A stretch of 64,000 nt of DNA, taken from the NCBI RefSeq assembly GCF_018390535.1, contig NZ_JAHBBW010000008.1, positions 62,001-126,000 on the forward strand, read 5' to 3'. Below the pieces are notes generated by a model. That model saw nothing but the letters and a program-made list of their open reading frames with translations. It did not search any database and had not been told where the DNA came from. Below are positions 16,384-27,000 of this stretch, one piece after another (positions within the stretch are counted from its first letter, which is position 1; each line of letters starts with the position of its first letter). This DNA comes from Bacteroides propionicigenes (GTDB lineage: Bacteria; Bacteroidota; Bacteroidia; Bacteroidales; Bacteroidaceae). The position numbers and the translations under genes were made by a program.

Positions 16384-17373
16384 TTACTTCAGCTTTGCTT
16401 TGATGGCTTCCATAGTGTTCAAAATATCAAAGTCAAGTGTTGCCTTTACAGAGGTAACCTCTTCTCCGGGGGTGTAGAATACTCTGTAAGAGAATTCATA
16501 AGGAGTAGTAAGAACTTTAATTGTTTCACCGTCTTCTGTCTTCTCGGTATATGTTCCGCCGGTTACACCTGTGAAGTCAAGCTTATAGTAGATTTTATCT
16601 GCTTCTTCTTGTTCTTCTTTAGGGTCTGCTGGTTTATTCTGTTGGATGCCGGTGTCAATATTTGCAGGATCGTAACCATTTGTTGAGAACCGTTCTGTTA
16701 CCGGAGCATAATTTTCATCAAGGAAGAATTGCAGGTGACCGGTAGTAGTATTACTTCCTTTGCCGGCATAGGCATACAGAGCTTTAATTCTGAATAACAT
16801 ATTCCCGTTGTCATTCTTGTAGTCGGAAGCCCATTCCACCGGAGCGAGAATACCGGCACCCTTGCCTACCCAGCCTTTTTCATCTTCCAAAATCACCGGT
16901 TGTCCAAGTGTTTTCCATGTGTAATCTTTGGTAAATGAAACGATGGTAGAGGTTGTACCTTGGGCATAGAGATGGTCTTTCTTTTCACCAATGGTCAATG
17001 CCATCTTATAAGTTTTCTGGAATAAACAAGCTGCGTTGACATTAAGTGTTATTTTGGCTGTCGCTTCACCGTCGGCAAATAAAAATGCAGTTGGTTGGTC
17101 ACAGAATTTCGTTCCGGTGGATACTTCGTCGCATGAGGCAACAGTGACCGGAACGGAAACTGCTCCTTTGGTGTTCACACGATTTAAAGTAAGCGTGAAA
17201 GACGTTTTATCCGGGTGCATTACAACGGGAGTTGAAGCCGCTGAAAAGTTGGCGCCTATTGCATTTTCATCAGCTTGCGGGCTTGCGATTTCGGTATCTT
17301 CATAATCGCTGCAACCTGCAAGGGCAAAGGCGGGAGCTATCAATAAGCCTAATATGTATTTATTTAGTTTCAT
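16384..17373 (-). CDS. SusE/F-position surface lipoprotein of the leftward SusC/SusD unit
   Basis: The 329-residue protein has a lipoprotein signal MKLNKYILGLLIAPAFALAGC (broken here at the lipid cysteine, residue 20) followed by an aspartate-rich stretch of the type that directs Bacteroides lipoproteins to the cell surface. The remainder is beta-rich: an N-terminal Ig-like part (TSFTLTLNRVNTKGAVSVPV) and a C-terminal part with tyrosine- and tryptophan-rich strands. No catalytic motif is visible. It is the last gene of the unit SusC-SusD-lipoprotein. By position it would help bind a glycan or peptide substrate at the surface. Expression should depend on the upstream SusC cassette being switched on. 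Confidence 0.8.
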   Translation of the reverse strand: MKLNKYILGLLIAPAFALAGCSDYEDTEIASPQADENAIGANFSAASTPVVMHPDKTSFTLTLNRVNTKGAVSVPVTVASCDEVSTGTKFCDQPTAFLFADGEATAKITLNVNAACLFQKTYKMALTIGEKKDHLYAQGTTSTIVSFTKDYTWKTLGQPVILEDEKGWVGKGAGILAPVEWASDYKNDNGNMLFRIKALYAYAGKGSNTTTGHLQFFLDENYAPVTERFSTNGYDPANIDTGIQQNKPADPKEEQEEADKIYYKLDFTGVTGGTYTEKTEDGETIKVLTTPYEFSYRVFYTPGEEVTSVKATLDFDILNTMEAIKAKLK

Positions 17374-17400
17374 ATGATTCGATTGTTAGATATAATACTA

Positions 17401-18999
17401 TTATTTGTTATCTGCAACGGGTTTGGGGGTATTTCCCGGAGTGTTTTGGTCTGCTTCACTCAGAGCTTGGTTGGATTGAAGCTCTACTTCAGGGATAGGC
17501 CATAACAGTACATTGTCGGTAGGTTCGATTTTAAATATCATTTCACTGTTGGGATATCCGGCTCCACGACGGTCAACGCCTTTGTTCAGACGCATCAAGT
17601 CAAACCAGTTTAAACCTTCACCCCAAAGTTCGATACGACGTTGTTTGAATACTTCTTCCTGTATATCTGTACCAGCAGGGCTATAGCTCGGATCACGATA
17701 CTTTTTAACAAAGTTGATTAATGTCGTTCTACCGTCTTGTCCGGACATCGCTTCCCCTTCTGCTTTTATCAGATACATTTCTTCGATACGCATCAAAGGT
17801 ATGTCATTGGCGTTTACAGATGTTTCCAGCTCATTCTTATAAGGTGCAAACTTAACCTGTGTGTAAGCTCCGTATCCATAATTAGTCATCATGGCCTGTT
17901 GGTCTTCTGTAAGGTTGTTGGATTTCAAGTCGGCACCTAACCACCAGCCTTTTCTGGCATCGCTGTTAGGAATTGCATCATAAAGTTCTTTGTTAATCTG
18001 TCGTCCACCGGAATAATTGGCATACCCATAATTCATGGAACCCATATGTGAAGGCCAGTTTACGATACCTGAAGTTACAACACGGTCTGTTTCGCTAACA
18101 ATGATTCCCCACATCCAGTTTTGTTCATCCGAACTCCAAAAGTTAGGTTTGCTGGCTTCAGCATAACTACTGGGAACCAGTCCTTCAGCTGTAGCTGCCT
18201 TGATGGCATTGTCTGCAGCTGTTGCCGCAGCTCCATATTCGTGCATAGTCAAATTAACGCGGGCACTTAAACCATATGCAACAGCTAAGCTGATATAACG
18301 TTTGTCTGTACGTTTCACTTTAGACTTAGTCAACAAGTCAATAGCTGAAGTCAAATCAGTAGTGATTTGTGTATAAATATCCTGAACGGTAGCACGGGGG
18401 CATCCCTTTGTAGCGGCCTCTTCCATGTTCTTCTCAGTAATTAACGGTACGCACGGTTTTGTTTCATTGCCTTTATAATTGAACTGATAAAGTTGGGCCA
18501 TAACCCAATATGCAAAAGCGCGTGCACCTAATCCTTGAGCTAGATAATATTGTTCTGTCGGATCTTCTACTTTAGGGTCGATACCACTGATGACATTATT
18601 AGAGGCATAAACGATAGAGTACATATCGTTCCATACCATCTGACACTCTAATGAAGTTTGTGAACGATCCATATAATCCAAATCATTTCCGGTCCAGTTA
18701 TAACCGTTATTATCACTTACAACATCATTACCGTTAGTATCAGTAAAAAGCATGACGCTTGGATAGCCTATATCATTATGTCGGCTCGCCCCCAATGCAC
18801 CTTCGTTCGGCATATATTGGTTGAATTGCGCAAAAATGGCGTTTACACGAGCCCCAATCTTTGTAGGGTCCTGTTGGGCAATTTCTTCTTTTTGTGAAGA
18901 GGTTACAGTGCTGCCTTCCGGAAGTGTATCCATGTCCTCGCAACCGGCAAAGGTAAGAGATGCGACCAAGAGGGAAGCGAAAATATATTTTGTTTTCAT
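17401..18999 (-). CDS. RagB/SusD family nutrient-binding outer membrane lipoprotein
   Basis: The start at ATG 18999 gives a 532-residue protein with lipoprotein signal MKTKYIFASLLVASLTFAGC. It has the helical TPR-like scaffold of SusD proteins and the C-terminal RagB/SusD signature around FKQRRIELWGEGLNWFDLMR. The N-terminal mature part MDTLPEGSTVTSSQKEEIAQ closely resembles that of the SusD at 34587 (LDQLPEGGTITTEQKDQI), so these two belong to one subfamily. It lies 25 bp downstream of the leftward SusC, which lacks a start, so in the present orientation this gene is probably poorly expressed. SusD proteins cap the SusC barrel and bind the substrate. Confidence 0.92.
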   Translation of the reverse strand: MKTKYIFASLLVASLTFAGCEDMDTLPEGSTVTSSQKEEIAQQDPTKIGARVNAIFAQFNQYMPNEGALGASRHNDIGYPSVMLFTDTNGNDVVSDNNGYNWTGNDLDYMDRSQTSLECQMVWNDMYSIVYASNNVISGIDPKVEDPTEQYYLAQGLGARAFAYWVMAQLYQFNYKGNETKPCVPLITEKNMEEAATKGCPRATVQDIYTQITTDLTSAIDLLTKSKVKRTDKRYISLAVAYGLSARVNLTMHEYGAAATAADNAIKAATAEGLVPSSYAEASKPNFWSSDEQNWMWGIIVSETDRVVTSGIVNWPSHMGSMNYGYANYSGGRQINKELYDAIPNSDARKGWWLGADLKSNNLTEDQQAMMTNYGYGAYTQVKFAPYKNELETSVNANDIPLMRIEEMYLIKAEGEAMSGQDGRTTLINFVKKYRDPSYSPAGTDIQEEVFKQRRIELWGEGLNWFDLMRLNKGVDRRGAGYPNSEMIFKIEPTDNVLLWPIPEVELQSNQALSEADQNTPGNTPKPVADNK

Positions 19000-19024
19000 A
19001 TTCAAATTCCTATTTGTTAATCAA

Positions 19025-22018
19025 TTAAAATGTAAGACTGATGCCACCGGAAATTGTACGTATCGGAGTATAAAGTGCTGTAGTGGCAGAAATATAACTC
19101 TGACGAGGGTCAAGGCCTTTACGTGCAGAAATCAAACCCACATTGTCGGCTGTAAAGTATACACGTACTTTCTCGAGCATTATCTTTTGAACTAAAGTCT
19201 TAGGCAGCGTATAACCTACCGTAATATTATTGATGCTGAGATAATTTGAGTTTGTCAACCAGCGTGTAGAAGTGGAGTTTGTATATTGATCTCTTGCATT
19301 TAAACGCGGAATATTGGTATTGGTGTTTTCCGGTGTCCATGCGTTGTAGATATCTTTATGCCAGTTTTGTCCGGCAAAGCTGGATGAACCGCCATGCATC
19401 ATACGTCTGTAACCGGAATCATAAATTTTACCACCTAACTGATAAGATAACTGGATAGAGGCATCGAAGCCATAAGCCTCGAATGTAGTGCCCAAACCAC
19501 CATATACAGTAGGCATCATATCGCCTGTTGCTACTTTATAACCTTCGGCAGCAGTATAGTTGGGAGTCTTGATGCGGTTGCCGTCACCATCCTCCGCCCA
19601 ATATAGCGCTTCGCCGGTTTCAGGATCAACACCGGCATAATCAACCAGATACATACGGTACATCGATTCTCCCTCTTCGTAGATACGAGTGTCGTCAATC
19701 ATCTTACCATTTAAGTCAGGATGCAACTTGTTGATTTTGTTTTGAACGAAAGTTGCATTCATATTTACATTCCAGTTAAATTTGGAATTGTTTAGAATCT
19801 GGTAGTTCAAATCGATTTCAACACCGGAGTTTGTCATAGAACCTACATTCATCGGAATTGCCGTATAACCTAAGCTACCCGCTGTCGGTCTGTTGTAAAG
19901 CATATCATCCGATTTACGTCCGAAATACTCAATAGTACCATTCAATGTATTGTCGAACAGAGCAAAATCAACACCGATGTTGTAAGATGTAGAAGTTTCC
20001 CAAGTCAGATCCGGATTACCTTTATAAGACAAAGTTCCGTCGGCAAAGATACCATTGGCACCCGTCATTTTGTATTGGTCCATCCATGGATAATAGTTCT
20101 TGTCAAGATCAACTCCGGGGTATAATATGTCATCATTACCTTGCTGTCCGAAAGATGCTTTCAGCTTCAACATATTAATCCATGCAATATCTTGCATAAA
20201 ATCTTCCCGGCTGATCATCCATGCGGCACTTGCGGCCCAGAAATTACCCCAGCGGTTATCGGGAGAGAAACGTGATGAAGCATCACGACGATAAGAAATG
20301 TTACCGAAGTAGGTATCATTATATGAATAGTTCACACGTCCGAAGAAACCTTTTGTAGAATAAGTGTCTTTTTTACCGCCTGCAGAGAAATTGTCAATGG
20401 CATTGCTCAGGTAGAAGCTTTCCGGATTATACAGATTTTGTGCGTTACCGTATAATTCGGTGTATTCATAAGTATATCCGTCGTAACCCGCGGTAATATC
20501 AAAATGATGGATGTCTTTAAGTGCGAATTGGTAGTTGGCTACATATTGTTGGTCGAAACCGTATTTGCGCATTGCAGCCTGATAAGCTGTACCGCCATAA
20601 GAGGCACTCTGTCCCATATAGGCATTACCCAAATCATTGTAACGGGTGTTGTCTACATTCAGACCGAAACGAGCTGATACATTCAGACCTTTTATCGGAT
20701 TAATCTCTGCAAACCAGTTTACATTGATTACATCCATTAAATATTCTGTTTTATTATAGGTCAAGTCACCGGCCGGGTTAGCAATTGACATGAAAGAACG
20801 TGAGTTCTTAGTGCTCTGCCCGTCTCCATAATCGTATACTTTGCGACCGTTGTTCAACATTATATTTTTATCTGTGTCACGAACATACATAGGATATAGC
20901 GGAGCAATGTTATTTGCAATGAAGAATGCATTACCTGAGGAAGCTGTTGCATTCGCATCTTGTTCTGCTGGGTAGCGGCTCTGTGAATTGATATAGCTGA
21001 AGTTAGCACCCACCTTCAACCATTGTGTCAGTTTGTAATCGCCTTTAAAGCGTCCGTTATAGCGTGTAAGACCGGAACCGGAAATTACTCCTTGGTCATC
21101 CAAATAGCCGAAAGCCAAATAATATGTAGCTTTTTCATTACCGCCGGAAGCGTTTATATTATATTCCTGACGTAAGTTGTTCTGGAATGTTTCATCTGCC
21201 CAATTGTCCGGAGTATAGTAATAGCTTCCGTCACTATAACCTAAAGTTGCGTTCGGATTCAGTCTTCCATTTGAGCCGATTAGAAGTTCACCGGCCGGTG
21301 TAGTATAAATATTGTATCCTAAACCGCCGGAAGCTTTGGTTGGCAAAATGGAATTAGCTTTGATATTGGCTGCTTCGGGAGAAAGTCCTTGAGAAATCTG
21401 AGAATTGTAAATAGCTTGGTAAGCTGTTTCAATATAATTCTTAGGACTGGTCATCACATCATAGTTCTTAATAGCACGAGAGTTAACACCCCATTTTGCA
21501 TCAAAGTTTATGCGAGCCTTACCGCCGGTTCCTTTCTTCGTTGTAATCATAATGATACCATTGGCACCACGGGCACCATACAGGGCCGTTGAAGCGGCAT
21601 CTTTCAAAACTGTCATAGACTCGATATCTGATGTGTTGATAGTAGATAAATCACCGTCAAATGGTACACCATCTACAACATACAACGGGTCTGTACCTGC
21701 ATTGATAGAACCGACACCACGAATACGTACTTTTGCTGACACACCCGGTTGACCATTATCACTCAAAATCTGCACACCGGCTACTGCACCTGCTAAAGCA
21801 TTAGATATATTAGCTACTTGTCTTTTTTCTATTTTATCTGCTTTCATTACAGCTGCAGAACCTGTAAAAGAACCTTTGGTGGAAGTACCATAAGCTGTAA
21901 CAACAACCTCTTCAAGTATTTCAGTATCAGGCTTCATTATTACTTTTATAACCGGTTTGATAGCTACTTCTTGCGTTTGCATACCAACAAACGAAACCTG
22001 CAAAGTCTTCGCAGAACT
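19025..22018 (-). CDS. SusC/RagA TonB-linked outer membrane protein, silent copy lacking its N-terminus (S1)
   Basis: The frame encodes about 997 residues of a SusC-type transporter: the end of the carboxypeptidase-D-like domain (SSAKTLQVSFVGMQTQEVAI), a TonB-box-like EILEEVVVTAYG, the plug (ALAGAVAGVQILSDNGQPG, VRIRGVGSINAGTDPLYVVDG), and a full barrel ending RTISGGISLTF. There is no start with a signal peptide: an in-frame TAA lies 19 bases upstream of the shared site, and the only starts are internal (TTG 22003 or ATG codons after it). The sequence begins exactly at the 28-bp sequence shared with three other SusC genes. It should become expressible if the segment to its right inverts. Confidence 0.9.
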   Translation of the reverse strand, partial: SSAKTLQVSFVGMQTQEVAIKPVIKVIMKPDTEILEEVVVTAYGTSTKGSFTGSAAVMKADKIEKRQVANISNALAGAVAGVQILSDNGQPGVSAKVRIRGVGSINAGTDPLYVVDGVPFDGDLSTINTSDIESMTVLKDAASTALYGARGANGIIMITTKKGTGGKARINFDAKWGVNSRAIKNYDVMTSPKNYIETAYQAIYNSQISQGLSPEAANIKANSILPTKASGGLGYNIYTTPAGELLIGSNGRLNPNATLGYSDGSYYYTPDNWADETFQNNLRQEYNINASGGNEKATYYLAFGYLDDQGVISGSGLTRYNGRFKGDYKLTQWLKVGANFSYINSQSRYPAEQDANATASSGNAFFIANNIAPLYPMYVRDTDKNIMLNNGRKVYDYGDGQSTKNSRSFMSIANPAGDLTYNKTEYLMDVINVNWFAEINPIKGLNVSARFGLNVDNTRYNDLGNAYMGQSASYGGTAYQAAMRKYGFDQQYVANYQFALKDIHHFDITAGYDGYTYEYTELYGNAQNLYNPESFYLSNAIDNFSAGGKKDTYSTKGFFGRVNYSYNDTYFGNISYRRDASSRFSPDNRWGNFWAASAAWMISREDFMQDIAWINMLKLKASFGQQGNDDILYPGVDLDKNYYPWMDQYKMTGANGIFADGTLSYKGNPDLTWETSTSYNIGVDFALFDNTLNGTIEYFGRKSDDMLYNRPTAGSLGYTAIPMNVGSMTNSGVEIDLNYQILNNSKFNWNVNMNATFVQNKINKLHPDLNGKMIDDTRIYEEGESMYRMYLVDYAGVDPETGEALYWAEDGDGNRIKTPNYTAAEGYKVATGDMMPTVYGGLGTTFEAYGFDASIQLSYQLGGKIYDSGYRRMMHGGSSSFAGQNWHKDIYNAWTPENTNTNIPRLNARDQYTNSTSTRWLTNSNYLSINNITVGYTLPKTLVQKIMLEKVRVYFTADNVGLISARKGLDPRQSYISATTALYTPIRTISGGISLTF
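21991..22018 (-). promoter_or_regulatory. Shufflon recombination site S1 (minus orientation)
   Basis: This 28-bp sequence is nearly identical in four places in the window. It begins AGTTCTGCG, contains the imperfect dyad CTGCGAAGACTTTGCAG and ends GGTTTCGT. It encodes the SSAKTLQVS stretch of SusC in the same reading phase in all copies. This copy is inverted relative to the other three, so recombination with any of them would invert the DNA between. The role is inferred. Confidence 0.75.
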
Positions 22019-22260
22019 ATCTATTTTGTAAACGTTTTAAAATAAGAGATTTACAGTTATCAGAAACTTCGCTATGTAACCTTGAAATATTGATAGGCAT
22101 CGTTCTGGCATATACCAATATCATTATCAGGTTACTAAGATGCTACCTGTAGTCTATAATTGCTCTATGATTATCAGGATATTATATCAATAAAAGGTAT
22201 AAACTAATCATATTGTAAATATACTCGTTACCTTTTGAAAAGAGATTCTGTAAATAAAGC
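22019..22260 (-). other. Non-coding leader of silent SusC copy S1
   Basis: Reading upstream from the site on the minus strand, AGGTAGCAT lies about 129 bases away and CTTTATTTACA about 241 bases away. The two other silent SusC copies have the same words at the same distances. No promoter or start codon that would drive the SusC is visible. The segment appears to be a conserved silent counterpart of the promoter cassette. Confidence 0.6.
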
Positions 22261-22356
22261 ATACTCTAACAACTATTTTTTATGACAAAAAAAGGATAAC
22301 ATAAGTTTCTTCTACAAAGTTTTTTCATTTATAATGTTACTTCCGCTATATATCGA

Positions 22357-22408
22357 GGGTATCTCAGTCGTATACTGAGACTACCTAAGTATACGACTGA
22401 GACTACCC
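22357..22408. repeat. Long hairpin 3' of the recombinase gene
   Basis: TCTCAGTCGTATACT (22362-22376) is exactly inverted at 22388-22402, with an 11-base loop; GGGTA and CTACCC extend the stem past a one-base bulge. CTGAGACTACC also occurs twice as a direct repeat. There is no T tract in either direction, so it is not a standard terminator. It may be a recombinase or accessory-protein binding site; this is a guess. Confidence 0.7.
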
Positions 22409-22438
22409 ATTGTAGAAAGGTGTTTGGAAGATGTTTAT

Positions 22439-23608
22439 TTACGGTATTGCCTGTTTCATTTTCTCTAAATCATGAATAATGGTCATATCCATTACATTTG
22501 TATATACTTGCGTGGTCTTTACGCTTTTATGTCCAAGCAGTTTTTGCACAGTAGTGATATTTACTCCGTTATATATGAGTAAAGTTGCATTAGTATGACG
22601 GGCGCAGTGGAAAGAAATCCTCTTTGATAATCCGGCTAATTTTGTAATAATCATCAAATCTTTATTGACATTTGAGTTATCTCTCAGGTGGAAAAACTCT
22701 CCTATATTATCTTGATATTTATTAAGAATCACAATCCCTTTTCCTGAAAAAAGCAAGTATAGAGGTAAACGTACTTCCGTTCCTGTTTTTACAGATTTAT
22801 ATATTAGCCATGTTTGCTGATTAATATCTACAATATTCTCTGAGGATAAATTAATAAAATCAGAATATCGCATTCCTGCATAACAACAGAACAGGAAGGC
22901 ATCTAAAGTTTTTTGTAGTTTTATATACCTACCTGATAAACTCAGGTTTTCCAGTTTCTCCAATTCTTCCGGCACTAAATGAGTATGTTTGTTCTCTACC
23001 GTTTTTATTTTATATTTCCTGAAAGCATATTTCTGTATTTCAATATATTCTTTATTAATAGCTATATTTACGTGTCGTTTCAGGTGCTTCATGTGTTTTG
23101 CGATAGTATTCGTGTGATACCCTTTAGACTGTAGAAAATATTCGAAAGAAGAGACAAACTCAAATGTCAAATCTGAGAATGTTATATCCTTTTTAAACTC
23201 TTGCAGTAATATGAGGGTAGAAAGGTGATTACGTTTGGTGCTACCTTTCAAAGAGGAATTCATTACTTCTTGTTTAAAGAAAGATATAAATGAAGCATTA
23301 TTCTCTTGGGTAATCAATGCTTTCTTTAATAGTTCCAAGGATATACATTTACCTTGTTGCCACAGTTCCAGTTCTTTTTTTTCTATTACTGAGATAAATT
23401 CATAAAGTAGCCGATTTAGAGCATCCGCATTAGGGTGGTTCTTCACAACTAGTTTTTTTGCGTCCCACTGTTCCGGTTTCAAATAAACTTTGGTCGAAAA
23501 GTACTTTTTCTTTCTTCCCAAATAAGCCTCTACTTGCACTAATGCCATTCCTTTTTTATTTAGGCACTTCTTCCTATTGTACACAAGGTTGTAAATAATT
23601 TTATTCAT
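22439..23608 (-). CDS. Tyrosine site-specific recombinase (probable shufflon invertase)
   Basis: The 389-residue protein has the Bacteroidetes tyrosine recombinase layout: an arm-type N-terminal domain ([20 protein letters not shown]), a SAM-like core-binding domain (about residues 105-200) and a C-terminal catalytic domain. The catalytic residues are visible: R247 in [10 protein letters not shown]274 in the beta-hairpin KSVKTG, H334 and R337 in HCARHTN, H360 in [11 protein letters not shown] and the nucleophile Y369. The gene lies between the silent leftward SusC and the active SusC, inside the segment bounded by inverted 28-bp sites. It is divergent from the active promoter, so it would travel with the promoter cassette. 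Similar recombinases adjoin SusC shufflons in B. fragilis and B. thetaiotaomicron. Confidence 0.93.
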   Translation of the reverse strand: MNKIIYNLVYNRKKCLNKKGMALVQVEAYLGRKKKYFSTKVYLKPEQWDAKKLVVKNHPNADALNRLLYEFISVIEKKELELWQQGKCISLELLKKALITQENNASFISFFKQEVMNSSLKGSTKRNHLSTLILLQEFKKDITFSDLTFEFVSSFEYFLQSKGYHTNTIAKHMKHLKRHVNIAINKEYIEIQKYAFRKYKIKTVENKHTHLVPEELEKLENLSLSGRYIKLQKTLDAFLFCCYAGMRYSDFINLSSENIVDINQQTWLIYKSVKTGTEVRLPLYLLFSGKGIVILNKYQDNIGEFFHLRDNSNVNKDLMIITKLAGLSKRISFHCARHTNATLLIYNGVNITTVQKLLGHKSVKTTQVYTNVMDMTIIHDLEKMKQAIP

Positions 23609-23635
23609 CTCAATTCATTTAGATTAATACTATAA

Positions 23636-23664
23636 CAAATAAGACGATATTCTGTGCAAAACAA
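23636..23664 (-). promoter_or_regulatory. Possible promoter of the recombinase gene
   Basis: On the minus strand TTG (23664-23662) is followed after 18 bases by CTTATTTG (23643-23636), an imperfect match to TAnnTTTG, 28 bases before the start codon. Confidence 0.35.
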
Positions 23665-23975
23665 GGTTTGAATAAGATTTAATATCTGCAAAAAAGTCGC
23701 TTCTATTTCTTTATAGTTTATTACTATGAAGCTTAAAAACGACACAAAAAGTTTCTTATAATCCAGTAAAATCACATCTACACGAGAACTTTTTTAACCA
23801 TTTTGTTTTAAAATATATGTATCTGGATTAATAATCAGCCAAAATGATTAAATCATAGTGTTAGTTAATGTAGCTTTTTTGAGGTTCTTTAATTGTAAAA
23901 AAACTGCTATCCAGCATAAAACGGCAGTATTCAATAACAGATTGATAGATTTACAAGGTTTTTTCAATAAAATAG

Positions 23976-24005
23976 TTGTCCGTTTCATATTTATTAATAT
24001 ATTTG
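23976..24005 (+). promoter_or_regulatory. Promoter of the shufflon expression cassette
   Basis: TTG (23976-23978) is followed after 19 bases by TATATTTG (23998-24005), an exact Bacteroides -33/-7 form. An AAGAGAGAA purine stretch lies just before the ATG at 24062. This is the only good promoter found directly ahead of a SusC in the block. The rest of the 453-bp gap from the recombinase start to 24061 is AT-rich, and I see no gene in it. Confidence 0.65.
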
Positions 24006-24061
24006 CATTTTGTTAGAGTAAAGAAACAATTAATGTAAAGTTAAACTTTAAGAGAGAATTT

Positions 24062-27000
24062 ATGAAAAGAAAATTAATGCTGTTATTAGCCTGCCTTTTT
24101 GTAGGAATAGGCTTAGTAACTGCCCAAACACAGAAGGTCACAGGTGTTGTGATTTCTGAAGAAGACGGGCAGCCAGTTATTGGAGCCTCTGTATTGGTAA
24201 AAGGTACACAAATTGGTGCTATTACCAATGTAGATGGTGATTTTACATTACTGAACGTACCAAGTTCTGCGAAAACTTTGCAGGTTTCGTATATTGGTAT
24301 GCAAACCCAAGAAGTTGCTATCAGGCCCAATATTAGAGTGATAATGAAGTCTGATTCTAAATTATTGGATGAAGTAGTGGTGACAGCTGTCGGTATTCAA
24401 CGTGCAGAGCGTTCTTTAGGTTACTCTGTTTCAAAAGTTGATGCAGATGAGACCATTCAAAAAGCTGAACCAGATTTAATTCGTTCTTTAGATGGAAAGA
24501 TTCCAGGAGTGACGATAAATTCGCCCTCAGGTGCAGCTGGATCTGCGACGCGTATGACAATTCGTGGTAATTCGTCATTTCTTGGAAATAATCAACCACT
24601 TTATGTTGTAGACGGTGTGCCTTACAGCAATCCGGAAGTGGCTTCGTCTAACCAGGCTACCGAAGCTGGGGGGGCCTATGGTAGTGGTATTTCAACTCTT
24701 GACCCGAATGACATTGAATCAATGAATGTATTAAAAGGAGCAGCTGCTGCAGCATTGTATGGTTCACGAGCTGCAAATGGTGTGGTTCTGATTACTACAA
24801 AAAGTGGTTCAAAAAATAGTAAAAAGGCCGGTAAGGGTACCGAAATAACACTTAATGCTTCATATACTATTGAGCAGATTGCAGGTTTGCCTGATTATCA
24901 AAACAAGTTTGGTACAGGTGATAATTTCATCGCCCAAGGTGTGAACGGTTCATGGGGGGCATCTTTTGATGACTTAACAGAGGTTCCCTTAAGTATGTTT
25001 TCTGCTAATATTTATGGGAATGCCTATCCTGATTTGCCAGAGATGATTCCTTATAAAGCTTATAAAAATAACGTAAAAGATCTCTTTGAACTTGGCGGAA
25101 TTTATGATTTATCTTTGAATATCAACCGCTATACAGAAAGTGGGAATTTTACGGCAACGCTCTCACGTATGAACCAAGACAGTTATATACCTTACGCTGA
25201 TTTTGGACGTTATTCGATGAGTGTTGGTGGAAATCAGACTTTAGCCAATGGTGTGCGTGTCGGTGGAAATGTTTCTTACTCAAGAACACAGCAAAATGGT
25301 CCAATGTTTGGTAATAATCAGTCTAGCAATATTGGTGCTTCTTCATTTGCTCGTGCTTTAATCTTAGGCCGTAACTGGGATATGTCACTTCCTTATGAAA
25401 CACCGGATCACAAATCTCTATTCTTTGTTGGAGATCAAGCTGACAACCCTCTATGGTCTTGGAAATACAATAAAATTAAAACTACCATGGATAGAACTGT
25501 AGCCAATTTTAATGTTGGGTATGATTTCACTAAATGGTTCTCTGTAGATTATAGAGTAGGTATTAATGACTTCAAAATGGATCGTAAAGAAGTCTTAAAT
25601 ATCGGTTCTAGAGCTGTAGGAGGTAAAGGTCGTATTCGTGTGGAATCATACGATACACAAGAAATAGAATCAACTTTATTACTTCGTTTTGATGTTCCTA
25701 TTCACAATGACTGGGGACTGAAAGCAACTGTAGGTCATAATGTGAATCAGTTTACATCTAACAACACACAAACTACCGGCCTTAACATCATGTCACCGGG
25801 TGTTTATAATATTGATAATACAGAATCACAGACCTCTGCAGAATATTATACGAGAACTCGTTTATGGGCGCTATTTGGAGATGTAACTCTTGATTATAAG
25901 AACTTTGCTTTCTTGAATATAACAGGACGTAACGACTTCTCTTCTACTTTGCCTAAAAACAACCGTAGTTTCTTCTATCCTTCTGTTGCAGGATCATTTG
26001 TGTTTACTGATGCTTTCCACATTGACGAAGATATTATTAAATTCGGTAAAATACGTTTGAGCTGGGCCAAAGTTGGTAATGATGCCAGTGCTTATTACAA
26101 AAACGGAACATTCTTATTAGGTCAACCATATAACGGTCAACCTATCCTATCGTTGCCTAGCTCTATGTTTGACCCTGAGTTGAAACCGGAATTTACTTCA
26201 GAGGTTGAATTCGGAGCAGAGTTACAGTTCCTTAAAAGTAGAGTTAATTTAGATTTTACTTGGTATAATCGTAATTCTACCAATCAAATTGCACCATTGA
26301 GTCTCCCTTACTCCACCGGATATGGTAGTTACTATACAAACTTTGGAAAGATGAACAATCGTGGTATTGAGATAGGCTTAAACTTGGTGCCTGTATTGAA
26401 CAACAATTTCAAATGGGATATGTATTTTACATATACACAAAATGACAGTGAAGTAAAAGAATTGGCAGAGGGAGTTGAACGAGTATCTTTGAATACCGGT
26501 TTTACTACTCCGGGAGCTGTTTTAGAAGTAGGGAAACCGTATGGTACATTAGTTGGAACTGTGTTTGCACGTGATGAAGAGGGAAATTTACTGGTAGATC
26601 CAAATTCAGGTTTCTATTTAGTGGCAGATGAAGAAGGATACTTGGGTAATCCAGCTCCTGATTGCAAACTTAGTTTAAATAATACCTTTACTTATAAAGG
26701 ATTTTCACTTTCTTTCTTATTGGACGCTCAAATTGGCGGATGTGTTTGGACATCATATATTACGGATTTGCTTGGACGTGGTGTAACAAAAGACACAGAA
26801 AACCGCTATGGTTCTCGTATTATGCCAGGTTACTTAGCAGATCCTTCGACAAAACAGCCGTTATTGGATAGCAATGGCAATAAAATTCCTAATAATGTTC
26901 AATTACGCGAGAATGACCTATGGTTTACTGGTAGTTCAAGCGTGTCTTCTTTCGCTATCAACGGGGTGAGTGAAGCTGCGGTATATGATGCAACAACTTT

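Noticed and set aside
22357..22408. Intrinsic terminator of the recombinase gene
   Set aside because: The stem is strong but there is no T tract in the direction of transcription; it is listed as a hairpin of unknown role.
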